A model generated the notes under the pieces. It was not told the origin of the DNA, ran no database searches, and saw only the letters and a program-made list of their open reading frames with translations. From the NCBI GenBank assembly GCA_020638595.1, contig JACKIG010000013.1, positions 1-64,000 of the forward strand: a stretch of DNA of 64,000 nt. Reading direction: 5' to 3'. Position numbers and translations under genes: made by a program. The DNA comes from Rhodospirillaceae bacterium. Lineage in GTDB: Bacteria; Pseudomonadota; Alphaproteobacteria; DSM-16000; Inquilinaceae. The first letter of the stretch is position 1. Every line of letters starts with the position of its first letter. Below are positions 51,937-61,000 of the stretch, in pieces.

Positions 51937-54401
51937 TGGCGGGCGTACTGCATCCAGGACGTGAACACGTCCATGGCGGTGCGGAATTCGTCGTGCCGGT
52001 CGATGCCGGGGTCGGGGGCCGGGGGCGACGGCAGGATCCGGCCCAGGAAGTCGAGCGGCAGCAGCGTGCCGGTGGCCAGGCTGGCTTCGTCGAAGCCCTG
52101 GAAATCGCGCCGCAGCGTGATGTCGCCGACCAGCTTGCTGCGCTGCCAGGACCGGCGCAGCACGACCATGATCACGTCCTCCTCCGGCCCGCAGACCAGC
52201 AGGCAGTCGCCGTCGGCATCCTGCGCCGGGGGGGTGGTGGACAGTTTGCCGGCCTGGCTGGTGTCCACCCGGGCCAGCATCGCGCCGGTGGTGCGGAAGG
52301 CCATCTCCACCTCCACCACCGCCTGGACCAGGGGGCCTTCGGCCTGTCCCTCCGCCGGCTCGGCGCGGCCACGCAGCAGCATCATCTCCCCCGGGCGGGC
52401 GACCTTCGGCTCCGGCGGGTCGACGCCGTCGTCCCAGAAGGCGTCGGGCGCGCCCTGGATCACCAGGCTGGTGGCGAGGATCGGAACCTCGCCCTGCAAT
52501 ATCAGCGTCTCCAGCGGGCTGTCCGACGGGTCCGGCACGCGGCGGTCGGCATAGGCGCTGTCGCCCAGGGTGGCATTTCCGGTCAGCGCCCGCTCCACCG
52601 CCAGCCAGCCGAACAGCAGGCACAGCTTCGACCACAGCGACACCGTCTCCTGAACCAGGCCGTCGCCGGCGGGGCCGGCGTCCGGTTCGCCGCGCCGGAG
52701 TTCGTGCCGGCTGGCGCCCGCGGCATCGGCCAGGATCGGCTGGTCGCCGGCGACGATGCCAGGCGATCCGGGAAGCCCGGGGGTGGACGCGACGGAGACG
52801 CGCAGCGGCGAGACCTTCAGTTCGACCGTCCGCGCCCCGGCCTGCACGCCCAGCACGATCGCCGCCGTCGGCCGCCCCAATTCCAGGATACCCACATGGC
52901 CCGCCTCGATCGGCGCCAGGGCGGGCAGCAGCGATACCGGTTGTCCGGTGATCAGCGTCTCGCCGCCGACGGCCGCCTGCGCGGCGACGACCAGCCCCTC
53001 CACGGGCAGGCCGGTGTCGCCGCCGGCGATCAGGGCGGCCAGGCTGGACAGGAACGGCGCGCGGAAGCGGGCGAACAGCGGAAGCAGGAACCGGCGGAAC
53101 CGCGCCTGGAACCACAGCACGCGCACCGGCCAGGCGGCCTGCAACGCCGCTTCCAGCGTGCGGACGATGCGCAGGGTGCCGTCGGGGTAGCCGATCCGCG
53201 CCGTCATCGCCTCGCTCAGGTCCACGGCCAGCGGGCCGTCCTCGATCCGCTGGAAGAACAGCGCGGGGGTGGCAAGCGTCGCCTGCACGGCCGTCAGGCG
53301 CTGGTCCAGCAGGTTGGCAAGGGCCGTCCGCTGCGCCTGCTGCGACGCGCCCACGGGATATCCCAGCGGCGGAAACGCCAGGGCCGACGCAAGGTCGGCC
53401 GCCGCGCCGGCCACGCGCGTGAGGGCCAGCGGCAGCGCCCCCAGCGTGTCGGCGGCGGCCGTCAACGCCCCGGGCAAGTCGGCGCCGGCGGCCCCGTCCT
53501 CCGCGATCACCTCCGCGGCCATGCGCAGGTCGGCGGCGTCCGCGTCCACCGTGGCCGCGGCCGCCTGCGCGGCCTGTGCCGCCGCCGTCAGCCGGCCGAC
53601 GGGGTCCACCGTCGCGGCATTGGCCCGGGCGGCCGCGGCGACCGCGCGCGCATCGGCGTCGACGGAGGGCTGCCACGACGGGCCACCGCCCGCGCCGACG
53701 AAGTTGACATCCGCCTCGTCGGCGGCTGCCCTCAGGCTCCGCCGGTTGGCACACAGCGTCTGCCAGCCCAGCACGGCGATGTCGTGGTCCAGTTCATCCA
53801 GGGTGGCCAGCCGCCGGCGGACCCGGGGAAAGGCGCTGTTGGTGGCGCTGTCGCCGTCATCGTCGTTGACGGCATCCTCTTCCGGGATCGACACGGTGAC
53901 GACGGACCCGTTGATGGCAGTCCCCGCTGCCGCGCCCGGATAGCTGGGCACCCGCAGCGTCACCATCCCATCGGCGGAGCCGGCAAAGCGCGGGTCGTCG
54001 GGGGCCACGCGGATCTGGAACAGGTCGGTGATCGGGGGCAGGCGGACCTGGTCCAGCACCGGCTCGTCCTTGTCGTCCTGCGTCGACAGGCTGTGGACCG
54101 CCAGCTCGCCCTCGTCCAAGCCCGGAACGCGCCATTGGCGATAGCTTGCCGACCACACCTGCAAGGCCGAAACGCCCGGCGGCAATGCGTCGATGATCGG
54201 GTCGCTGAGCGGTGCCGTCTCACCGCGCAGCAGGCGCTGGTGTTCGACCGCCCGGGCTGCCCGCAACAGCGCATCCAGCTTGCGGGCATGCGGGGCGTCC
54301 TGGTCCTTGGCCCCGCCGATGCGGTCGACGAAGGTTTCCACCTGCTGCCAGGCGAGCTTCCACAGGTCGATCTCCCCAGCCAGGGTGCGGGCGTTCTTCA
54401 T
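51933..54401 (-). CDS. Large unknown protein of injection-like operon, 822 aa
   Basis: No family is recognised. The N-terminus is helical (LAGEIDLWKLAWQQVETFVD) and rich in charged residues. A central block about residues 225-330 is extremely alanine-rich and coiled-coil-like (RAVAAAARANAATVDPVGRL, AAQAAQAAAATVDADAADLR). The C-terminal half is mixed alpha/beta with tryptophan-containing strands (WPVRVLWFQARFRRFLLPLF, VSLWSKLCLLFGWLAVERAL, MQYARQ at the end). No signal peptide. It is coupled to both neighbours by ATGA overlaps. It could be a baseplate or tail-completion component, but only context suggests this. Confidence 0.7.
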   Translation of the reverse strand: MKNARTLAGEIDLWKLAWQQVETFVDRIGGAKDQDAPHARKLDALLRAARAVEHQRLLRGETAPLSDPIIDALPPGVSALQVWSASYRQWRVPGLDEGELAVHSLSTQDDKDEPVLDQVRLPPITDLFQIRVAPDDPRFAGSADGMVTLRVPSYPGAAAGTAINGSVVTVSIPEEDAVNDDDGDSATNSAFPRVRRRLATLDELDHDIAVLGWQTLCANRRSLRAAADEADVNFVGAGGGPSWQPSVDADARAVAAAARANAATVDPVGRLTAAAQAAQAAAATVDADAADLRMAAEVIAEDGAAGADLPGALTAAADTLGALPLALTRVAGAAADLASALAFPPLGYPVGASQQAQRTALANLLDQRLTAVQATLATPALFFQRIEDGPLAVDLSEAMTARIGYPDGTLRIVRTLEAALQAAWPVRVLWFQARFRRFLLPLFARFRAPFLSSLAALIAGGDTGLPVEGLVVAAQAAVGGETLITGQPVSLLPALAPIEAGHVGILELGRPTAAIVLGVQAGARTVELKVSPLRVSVASTPGLPGSPGIVAGDQPILADAAGASRHELRRGEPDAGPAGDGLVQETVSLWSKLCLLFGWLAVERALTGNATLGDSAYADRRVPDPSDSPLETLILQGEVPILATSLVIQGAPDAFWDDGVDPPEPKVARPGEMMLLRGRAEPAEGQAEGPLVQAVVEVEMAFRTTGAMLARVDTSQAGKLSTTPPAQDADGDCLLVCGPEEDVIMVVLRRSWQRSKLVGDITLRRDFQGFDEASLATGTLLPLDFLGRILPSPPAPDPGIDRHDEFRTAMDVFTSWMQYARQ

Positions 54402-56062
54402 CGGCCGCCATCCGGCTTGCCGGGCGGCTTGGGCGTGTCGCCATAGGCCATGGCCAGCGACCGGCTGCCGCGGCGGCGCGCGCGCCGGGTGGCCTCGATC
54501 TGGGCCAGCACGCGCGGGTCCAGCGGCGTGCCCTCGGCGGCTGCCTGTTCCAGCCCTGCGATCAGCGCGTTGCGGCCCGACCGCGCCTTCTCGTCGGCCT
54601 CCGCCTCGCCGAGGCCGAGCGCCCGCAAGGCGGCGTCCTTCTGTGCGTCGGCGGCGTCGCCGAGGTCCCCCCACAGCCCCTTGAAGCCGAGGTCGGCGGG
54701 CGTGCCGGTGCCCAGCTGCTGCCCCTCGACGCTCTCGACCGCCAGGGCCTTCGTGTCCTTCAGCGCCTGCAACCCCTGGTCGGCCAGGCCTTTCCAGTCG
54801 TCATAGGCGCCCTGATAGGCCTCGGCGAACGACTTGTCCTCCCCCAGCAGCGCCCAGATCGGCAGGATGTTGCTGGTCCCCGACAAGAGGCAGACACCGA
54901 CGACGGCATGGGCGGTCTGGACCACGCCGTCGGCATCCGTGTTGGGCCGGTTGCCGGCCTCCAGGAACGCCTTTTTCAGGCCGGCCACGCCTTCGTCCGT
55001 CGACACCGCCAGCGCGTGCAGCCCGGTGGCCGACAGGGCCTTGATCATGTCGATCACCGCTTCGATGATCTTGATCAGCTCCTGCAACAGGGCGACCTTG
55101 CTCTGGATCGCCTTCACCAGGTTCTTGATCAGTTCGACGATATTGTCGACGGAGACCAGCAGCGCCTTCAGGTATTCGGGGATCTTCTCCAGTTCGCGCA
55201 GCGGATAGGCGGGCGGGCCGATATCGCGCAGCCGCCAGGCGCGCCAGTCGGGTGCCACGGAGTCGGAGCGAAGCTGCGCGCGGTCCTGGTCGTCCGCGCC
55301 TTCCAGGAACTTCTCCCACGCCGACCGGAAGGCCGACAGGTCCAAGAGCTGCGCCAGGATCGGCAGCACCGCCAGAAGGTTGGCCAGTTGCGGCGCCGTG
55401 GCGACGATGAACAGCGCTTCCACCGATGCGCCGTCGGAGAAGGTCGGGCGGTTGTCGTCCCCCGGATCGTCGAAGGACTGTTCGAACCGGTGGGCCCATT
55501 GCTGGAAACCATCCGGTTCCGGGGCCGGCTGGGGCGGCTTGTCCCCGGCCACCCAGCGCGGCAGCTCGGGAATGGCGGCGCCCATGTCGCGCAGCGTCGC
55601 GGCGTTGGAGGAGATGCCGGGCGCATCGAAATAGACATAGGCGCCGGAGCCCAGCAGGTCGTCGATGATGCTCTTCAAGAGGGTGTAGGCCGCCAGGATC
55701 AACGCCCGGAACGGGTCGGGAAAGGCCAGCAGGAACTTGGAGATGACGTCCAGGATGCCGGCGACGAAGTTCAGGATCGCGGCGATCACCTCCAGCGGCG
55801 TCTTGGCGACGGTGACGAACTGGTCGACCCCGGGGATCTGGCCCAGCGTCAGGCTGTGCCAGCGCGGTTCGGCCTCTTCCAGGGCCGCCAGCACGGCGGC
55901 GATGGAGGCCGGGTCGCTCGGCCCCGCGCCGCCGGCATCGACCGACGCCGCCAGCGCGTCGCCCAGCCCCTGTCCGTCCAGCAGCCGGGCGGCGACGTCC
56001 GGACAGCGCTCGGCCAGCAGCGCGTAGAGGTCAGCGGTAGCGTTGCCGGTGCGGGTCGGCAC
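54398..56062 (-). CDS. Unknown helical protein of injection-like operon, 554 aa
   Basis: Hydrophobic helices dominate (LEVIAAILNFVAGILDVISK, LLAFPDPFRALILAAYTLLK, QLANLLAVLPILAQLLDLSA, NIVELIKNLVKAIQSKVALL, LIKIIEAVIDMIKALSATGL). They are amphipathic rather than classic membrane spans. The C-terminus is charged and basic (ATRRARRRGSRSLAMAYGDT). No known domain. The start is GTG 56062, clearly set by GGAGGAG at 56067-56073, so it overlaps the upstream 65-aa gene by 32 bases. The stop overlaps the 822-aa gene. Pore-forming, scaffold or tape-measure-like roles are imaginable, but none is supported directly. Confidence 0.7.
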   Translation of the reverse strand: MPTRTGNATADLYALLAERCPDVAARLLDGQGLGDALAASVDAGGAGPSDPASIAAVLAALEEAEPRWHSLTLGQIPGVDQFVTVAKTPLEVIAAILNFVAGILDVISKFLLAFPDPFRALILAAYTLLKSIIDDLLGSGAYVYFDAPGISSNAATLRDMGAAIPELPRWVAGDKPPQPAPEPDGFQQWAHRFEQSFDDPGDDNRPTFSDGASVEALFIVATAPQLANLLAVLPILAQLLDLSAFRSAWEKFLEGADDQDRAQLRSDSVAPDWRAWRLRDIGPPAYPLRELEKIPEYLKALLVSVDNIVELIKNLVKAIQSKVALLQELIKIIEAVIDMIKALSATGLHALAVSTDEGVAGLKKAFLEAGNRPNTDADGVVQTAHAVVGVCLLSGTSNILPIWALLGEDKSFAEAYQGAYDDWKGLADQGLQALKDTKALAVESVEGQQLGTGTPADLGFKGLWGDLGDAADAQKDAALRALGLGEAEADEKARSGRNALIAGLEQAAAEGTPLDPRVLAQIEATRRARRRGSRSLAMAYGDTPKPPGKPDGGR

Positions 56063-56228
56063 GGTGCTCCTCCGCGATGCGACGGTGCAGGTCCGCCAGC
56101 GCCGACACGCGGTCGCCGTCGCGGGTCGCGGCCAGCAGGGCCGCCTGTTCCAGCAGCAGCCTGGCCTGTTCCAGCCGGTCTTGCAGGCCCGACAGGTCCA
56201 GCGGCCGCCAGCGTGTTTCGGTGGTCAT
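56031..56228 (-). CDS. Small helical protein, 65 aa
   Basis: A single amphipathic coiled-coil segment (LSGLQDRLEQARLLLEQAAL, then RVSALADLHRRIAEEHRADP). It lies between the spike gene and the 554-aa gene, overlapping the latter by 32 bases. A GAGGAG with 11-base spacing favours ATG 56228 over 56237. Small helical proteins between baseplate genes often act as adaptors, but no homologue is recognised. Confidence 0.6.
   Translation of the reverse strand: MTTETRWRPLDLSGLQDRLEQARLLLEQAALLAATRDGDRVSALADLHRRIAEEHRADPHRQRYR
56067..56073 (-). promoter_or_regulatory. Ribosome binding site GGAGGAG deciding the GTG start at 56062
   Basis: The optimally spaced purine run shows that translation starts inside the 65-aa gene, giving a 32-base overlap instead of the 4-base overlaps seen elsewhere in this operon. 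Confidence 0.6.
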
Positions 56229-56243
56229 CGTGCGCATCTCTCC

Positions 56244-57476
56244 TCAGCCGACCGGGAACCGTTTGACGAAGCCGAAATAGGACAGATCCAAGGCCGGCGT
56301 CATCGCCGCCCAGACGTCCAGTGCCGGGCCGTAGGCCGCAACCGTCAGCGGGTTCACCGCCTTCAGGATCTGCGCCAGCAGGGTCAGGTGAATGGCCAGG
56401 CCGTCGCCCAGCACCAGCGGCGAAACCGCCGTCAGTCCGCCCAGCTGCATCAGCCCCAGCTTGGTGTTCAGCGACAGGTTGCCGGCCAGCGCATCGACGG
56501 AAAACGCGCTCAACGACAGGTCGGGCAGGCCGGCGGCGATCTTGACCGCACTTGCGGCGCTGATGTTGACCCCGCCGCCGCTGGTCAGCCCGAAGCCGCC
56601 GGCATAGGTTTCCTGCCCCGCGCCGTCGACGGTCGCGGTGCTGGACCCGCGGATGGTTTCGACCTTGGCCCCGGTCATGGTCTCGGTCACGCCGCGGTGG
56701 TCGACCGTGCGCGCATAGCCGGAGCCCACGGTCTCCGCGAGGTTGCCGCCGATGGTCACGGACGCGTCACCCCCGACGGTGCGTGTGTGGTTGCCGCCCA
56801 CCGTCTCCGTCTGCTTGCCGGCGAGGTCCAGCTTGTCGTCGCCGCGCACCTGGGCGGACCGCTTGCCTTTGTTCAGCGTCCGCTCGTTGCTCATGATGCG
56901 GTCCAGACCCTCGGCACTGAGGATCAGGCGATTGCCCTTGCTGTCGTGGATTTCGATCCGCTCGTAGTCCGGCCGGTCGTCCAGCACGATGTGGTGGCCG
57001 GATGCGGATTTGAGGATGCGCACCTTGGGCGCGGCCGACTGGCGGGGGTATTCGTGCTGCGGCGTTTCGGGCATGCGCTCGGGCTCCGACCAGCCCTGGC
57101 TGCCCTCCGGCGGCACCTGCCGGGCGGCCGGGGCCGCGGCCGTCGCCGTGCTGTCGGGCGTGCCGACGTCTTCGGCCCGGGGCGATCCCCACCACATCCC
57201 GCTCCAGATCGGCTTGGACAGGTCGCCTTCCTCGAACTCCATCCACACCCCGGCCCCCAGGTCCGGCACGGTGAACAGGCCCTGGTCCGGGCCGGCATAG
57301 GGGGTCGACGGCATGGCCCAGCCGGTCGGCGTATCCTCCCCCAGCAGCCGCGGCACCATCGCGCGGATGCGGCCACGGTTTTCCGGGTCGGCGACGTCGT
57401 GCACATAGCCCCGGTACTTGCCGTAATAGCGGTGCTGCATGCGCTCGATCAGCTGCTGGAGCAGGTCTTCGATCAC
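56244..57476 (-). CDS. gpV/gp5-like baseplate spike protein
   Basis: A 410-residue spike. The N-terminal OB-fold has the family pattern: YYGKYRGYVHDVADPENRGR, IRAMVPRLLGE, GLFTVPDLGAGVWMEFEEGD and KPIWSGMWWG. The middle is a gp5/VgrG-type domain (HHIVLDDRPDYERIEIHDSK, GNRLILSAEGLDRI). It then enters short beta-helix repeats of the TVGGN type (ETVGGNHTRTVGGDASVTIG). The C-terminal 100 residues are less repetitive. The start is GTG 57476, overlapping the 70-aa gene stop (GTGA). This is the piece that identifies the operon as tail- or contractile-injection-like. It would form the trimeric needle at the baseplate centre. Confidence 0.88.
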   Translation of the reverse strand: MIEDLLQQLIERMQHRYYGKYRGYVHDVADPENRGRIRAMVPRLLGEDTPTGWAMPSTPYAGPDQGLFTVPDLGAGVWMEFEEGDLSKPIWSGMWWGSPRAEDVGTPDSTATAAAPAARQVPPEGSQGWSEPERMPETPQHEYPRQSAAPKVRILKSASGHHIVLDDRPDYERIEIHDSKGNRLILSAEGLDRIMSNERTLNKGKRSAQVRGDDKLDLAGKQTETVGGNHTRTVGGDASVTIGGNLAETVGSGYARTVDHRGVTETMTGAKVETIRGSSTATVDGAGQETYAGGFGLTSGGGVNISAASAVKIAAGLPDLSLSAFSVDALAGNLSLNTKLGLMQLGGLTAVSPLVLGDGLAIHLTLLAQILKAVNPLTVAAYGPALDVWAAMTPALDLSYFGFVKRFPVG

Positions 57477-57685
57477 CGGCGCACCTCCGGTTCTTCGGTC
57501 AGCAGGCGCACGCCGGAGACGTCGTTCAGGTTCAGCACGATGGTGGCCGAGCCGTCGTAGCGGGCCAGGCGCACGCCTTCTTCCTCGATGTTGACGATGG
57601 TGCCGACATAGACATGGCCCAGCGTCGTGAACACCAGCAGCGGGCTGTCGGCCGGGAACGTCTCAAGCTGGTCGCGCAGGCTCAT
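57473..57685 (-). CDS. Small beta-rich protein, 70 aa
   Basis: The sequence (LLVFTTLGHVYVGTIVNIEE, EGVRLARYDGSATIVLNLND, VSGVRLLTEEPEVRR) looks like five short strands, in the manner of an SH3 or Sm-like barrel. No family is assigned. It overlaps both neighbours by four bases (ATGA before, GTGA after). Directly before the spike gene, it may be a small baseplate component or a regulator of spike assembly. The pattern of strands makes a real protein likely despite the size. Confidence 0.65.
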   Translation of the reverse strand: MSLRDQLETFPADSPLLVFTTLGHVYVGTIVNIEEEGVRLARYDGSATIVLNLNDVSGVRLLTEEPEVRR

Positions 57686-57999
57686 GGCAGCAGGCCGTCC
57701 CGGACCTGCTGAAGCAGGGTGCGGCGCAGCTGCAATTCGCCGGTGTCGACGGTGACGCGGTCGTTGCGCAGGCGCCGCCGGGCCGCCTGCACCAGGTCCT
57801 GCAGGGTCTGGGGCTGCGGGGGGTCGGGTTCCAGCCGGAAGCGGCCGGCCCACAGCTCGGCGATCTTCAGGGCGCCGTCGACCGTCTCGATGCCGCGTGC
57901 ATAGAACTGGACCGCATCCACCGGCCGATCGGGATCGTCGTCGGGCAGCGTCGCGCGGAACAGCTGGGCCGCGCTCAGCGTATTCGGGGTCAGGGCCAT
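57682..57999 (-). CDS. Unknown small protein of baseplate region, 105 aa
   Basis: A soluble mostly helical protein: TPNTLSAAQLFRATLPDDDP, AVQFYARGIETVDGALKIAE, LWAGRFRLEPDPPQPQTLQD, VQAARRRLRNDRVTVDTGEL. Start ATG 57999 follows GGGAGGA. The stop overlaps the 70-aa gene. It lies 19 bases after the giant beta-helix gene. The position between fibre-like and spike genes suits a baseplate connector, but I do not recognise gp25 or other known signatures. Confidence 0.65.
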   Translation of the reverse strand: MALTPNTLSAAQLFRATLPDDDPDRPVDAVQFYARGIETVDGALKIAELWAGRFRLEPDPPQPQTLQDLVQAARRRLRNDRVTVDTGELQLRRTLLQQVRDGLLP

Positions 58000-58018
58000 G
58001 GCTGGTTCCTCCCGTCCG

Positions 58019-61000
58019 TCAGGTATCCAGGCCGACGATCGTCGGCCCCGGGTGGACATAGACGCCGGCGGTCGTGACATTGCCGGCCGTGCCCACCTTG
58101 GTGCCGCCGATCACCACCAGCGAATGGTCGCGCGGGTCGGGCGGCGGGGGCGGCAGCGGCCTGGGCCGGACGATCTCCGGCACCAGTGTGGTACTGCCGG
58201 CCAGCGCGGTGGCCACGATCTGCTCCAGCACGTTCACCTGGCCTGCCTGGGCCACGACCGTCGGCTGGTCCGCGGCCACACCGGTCAGTGCGCCGATACC
58301 GCGCACCAGGGCCGCCTGCTCGTCGCCGCCGCTGGCGACAAGCTGGGATTGGACGATGGCACGCGACTGGGTCTCGCTCAGGCCCGACAGCCGGGCGATG
58401 CCGAACAGCTTGGCCGACCCGCTGAGGTCGGAATTGGCCAGGATCGTGTTGGAACGGTCGAGCGCCAGCGTCACGGCCTCGGGCGAAACGGCGGCGGCCG
58501 GCGGGGGTGCGGCCAGCCGCGGTTCCGCCGCCGCGTCGCCGTCGTCGACGTCCGCAGCGGCGGTGAGGTCGGATGCCGAGGGTCGCAGCCGCAGGCCGTC
58601 CCCCTCGCGCGCCAGCCGGAACCGGTCTGCCGCGATGGTCGATTTCAGCACCGACGCGACGGCCGCATCGGGGGTGATGGCGGCCTTGGCCGCGGCCAGG
58701 TTGAAGCTGGCTTCCGCCACTTCGGCTGCGGATTTGAAGGCCGTGTCGCGCCGCTTCTCGATCTCCGCCAGCACGGCGGCATTGTCCAGCGCCACCGACA
58801 AGGCCGAGCCGGAGCCAAGATCGACGCCCAACGTGATGGTGCCCGGGCGCGTCAGATCGGGCGTCCGCGGGCGGATCGGGGGCGGTGCCGGCGGTGGCGG
58901 TACCGTGCCGGCGACGGCGTTGCCGCAGGCCGTCACCAGCGACCGGCCGCTGCGGATGACGGCCACCGTGACGGCGCGCAGGCATTCGCAGCGATTGCCG
59001 GAGAACACCGTGGTGTCGACCTGCCGCAGATAGGCGGCCCCGGTGTCGGCCGTCGACTCCAGCTCGTTGCCGACCACCGTTGCCGACACCAGCGCCGTTG
59101 CCTGCGCCAGCAGCAGCAGCGCCGGACCGTTGGCGACGATGTCGTTGCCGGTGACATGCACCGCCCGGCGCGGCCGGATCAGCGGTGGCGGCAGGACGAT
59201 GACCGGCGGGCGCACCAGGAAGTCGACCAGCGCATGGAACGGCTCGAACACGTCGCGGCCGATCCAGGCATCCGCCGCCGCCATGGCACCCGCCGGCTCT
59301 GCCACCACGGGCGGGCCTGCGCCCAGCACCGCGAAGGTCGCCGCCTCCAGTTCCGCGGCGATCTGGAACCCGCCGACCTTGAAGGCCTGGGCCCCGGCGA
59401 CCGGTCCGCCCCCGCCGGCCAGGCCGGCGGCGAACAGGTCGTCGATGGCGACCGCCGGCAGCGTCCCGGGATCGGAGGGCTTGCTGCCCGGCCGGTCGGG
59501 CGGCGGCTCCACCTCCAGCGCCGGCGATCGGCAAAGGCGCGCGACCAGGGCCGGGTCGACCGTTGCGAACAGCAGCGCCAGCCCTGCCCCGCCGGCCCCG
59601 CCGCCCACATGACGGACGCTGTTGTCCTGGACCGTCGCATCGCCGCGCCAGTCGGCCAGGATCTCGTGCAGCAGCGCCTGGCGCTGCGTGTTGCCGTTGT
59701 CGTGCAGCCGGTTGTCAGCGATGCACAGCTGCCCGCCGCCGATGACGAGGATGGCGGCTTGGCCATGGTCGCTGCGGTCGGCAGCCGCCGTTCCGCAGCA
59801 GCCCAGGATGTGGTTCGCCCGGACCGACACCAGGGCATTGGCGCCGGGCCGCACCTCAAGGCCGCCGATCGGGGCGCCGACGATACGGTTGCCGTCCAGG
59901 GCCACGACGGGTCGCGGCTGGTCGGCCACCGGGGCGGTGGCATGGCCGGACGCGTCGGCGACCGTGGCGCCGATGCGCGCCTGGTCCACCCGGTTGCCGG
60001 TGACGGACAGGCGGGCCTGCACACCGGCGGTGAAGACCCCGTCGGCCGGATGCGCGCGCTGCTGCGGTCCGGGCAGGATCGGCGGCAGCACCGGCGGGCG
60101 CACCTTGGTCAACCCGCCCAGCGTGGCATGGACAGTGGCCAGGACCGCGGCCGGATCGGCCGCCGCCAGCAGGGCTTCGCCCGACGGCGCGGCGATCTTG
60201 CCGCGATTGGCGGTGACATGGCGGCGGAGGGCGCCGATCCGGCCGGCATCGTCGCCCACGGGGTCCAGCGATCGGGCGATCGCGCCGGTCAGCACCTGGG
60301 TGGCGCCCGCCTTGGCCGTCGCCGTTGCCGCGGTTGCGGCCTTGTCGCTCAACGTCTCCACGACCCCGGCCAGGACATGCAGGGCCGTGGCGGCAGCACC
60401 GGCGTCGGCGGGCTTCGCCAGGGACGCCCGTGCATCGGCGACGGAGCGCAGTAGGCCCTCGCGCTCGCCCTTGCGCAGGCCAAGCTCCTCGCCGGCGGCC
60501 CGCACATTGTCTTCCAGCAGGCCATAGCCGGTGTCTCGGATGCCGGCGTCCGTTTCGCCGCGCAGGTCCAGAAGCAGCTGGCCCATGCCGGCCAGCCGGT
60601 CCGACGGGTCGCGGCCGGCCTCGACGGCGACCGGCTGGCCCAGCGTGACGCCGGCCAGCGTTTCCTGCCCGGCCTTCAGCTCGCCCAGGGCACGCCTGGC
60701 CGCGTCCTCGTACTCCCGGCGGTTGTCCGGGTTGTCGACGGCCCCGCTGACGGCGGCGGAGACAGCCCGGGCCTTGTCGGCCAGCTCCGGCGTGTCTGCG
60801 GTGATGCGCACCAGCTGGCCCGCGTATTCCTTCAGGACGCGCAGGTTCCGCATCGCCCCGGCATCGGTATCCAGCGCCAGCCCGCCGACACGCCGGTCCA
60901 GCTGCTCGGCGGTGATCAGCACCAGTTCGGCCTCGAACCGGCGGGCCTGGGCCTCAACATCCGCAGCCGCAACCGAGGCGGCCGTCGACGGGTCCCTGGC

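Noticed and set aside
50640..54446. 1,268-codon plus-strand frame across the proline-rich and 822-aa genes
   Set aside because: It runs antisense to two coupled genes, and its first half is an Arg/Gly-rich mirror of the proline-rich coding strand.
57998..60454. 818-codon plus-strand frame opposite the beta-helix gene
   Set aside because: The product is Arg/Gly/Gln-rich with no pattern, while the other strand has regular beta-helix turns.
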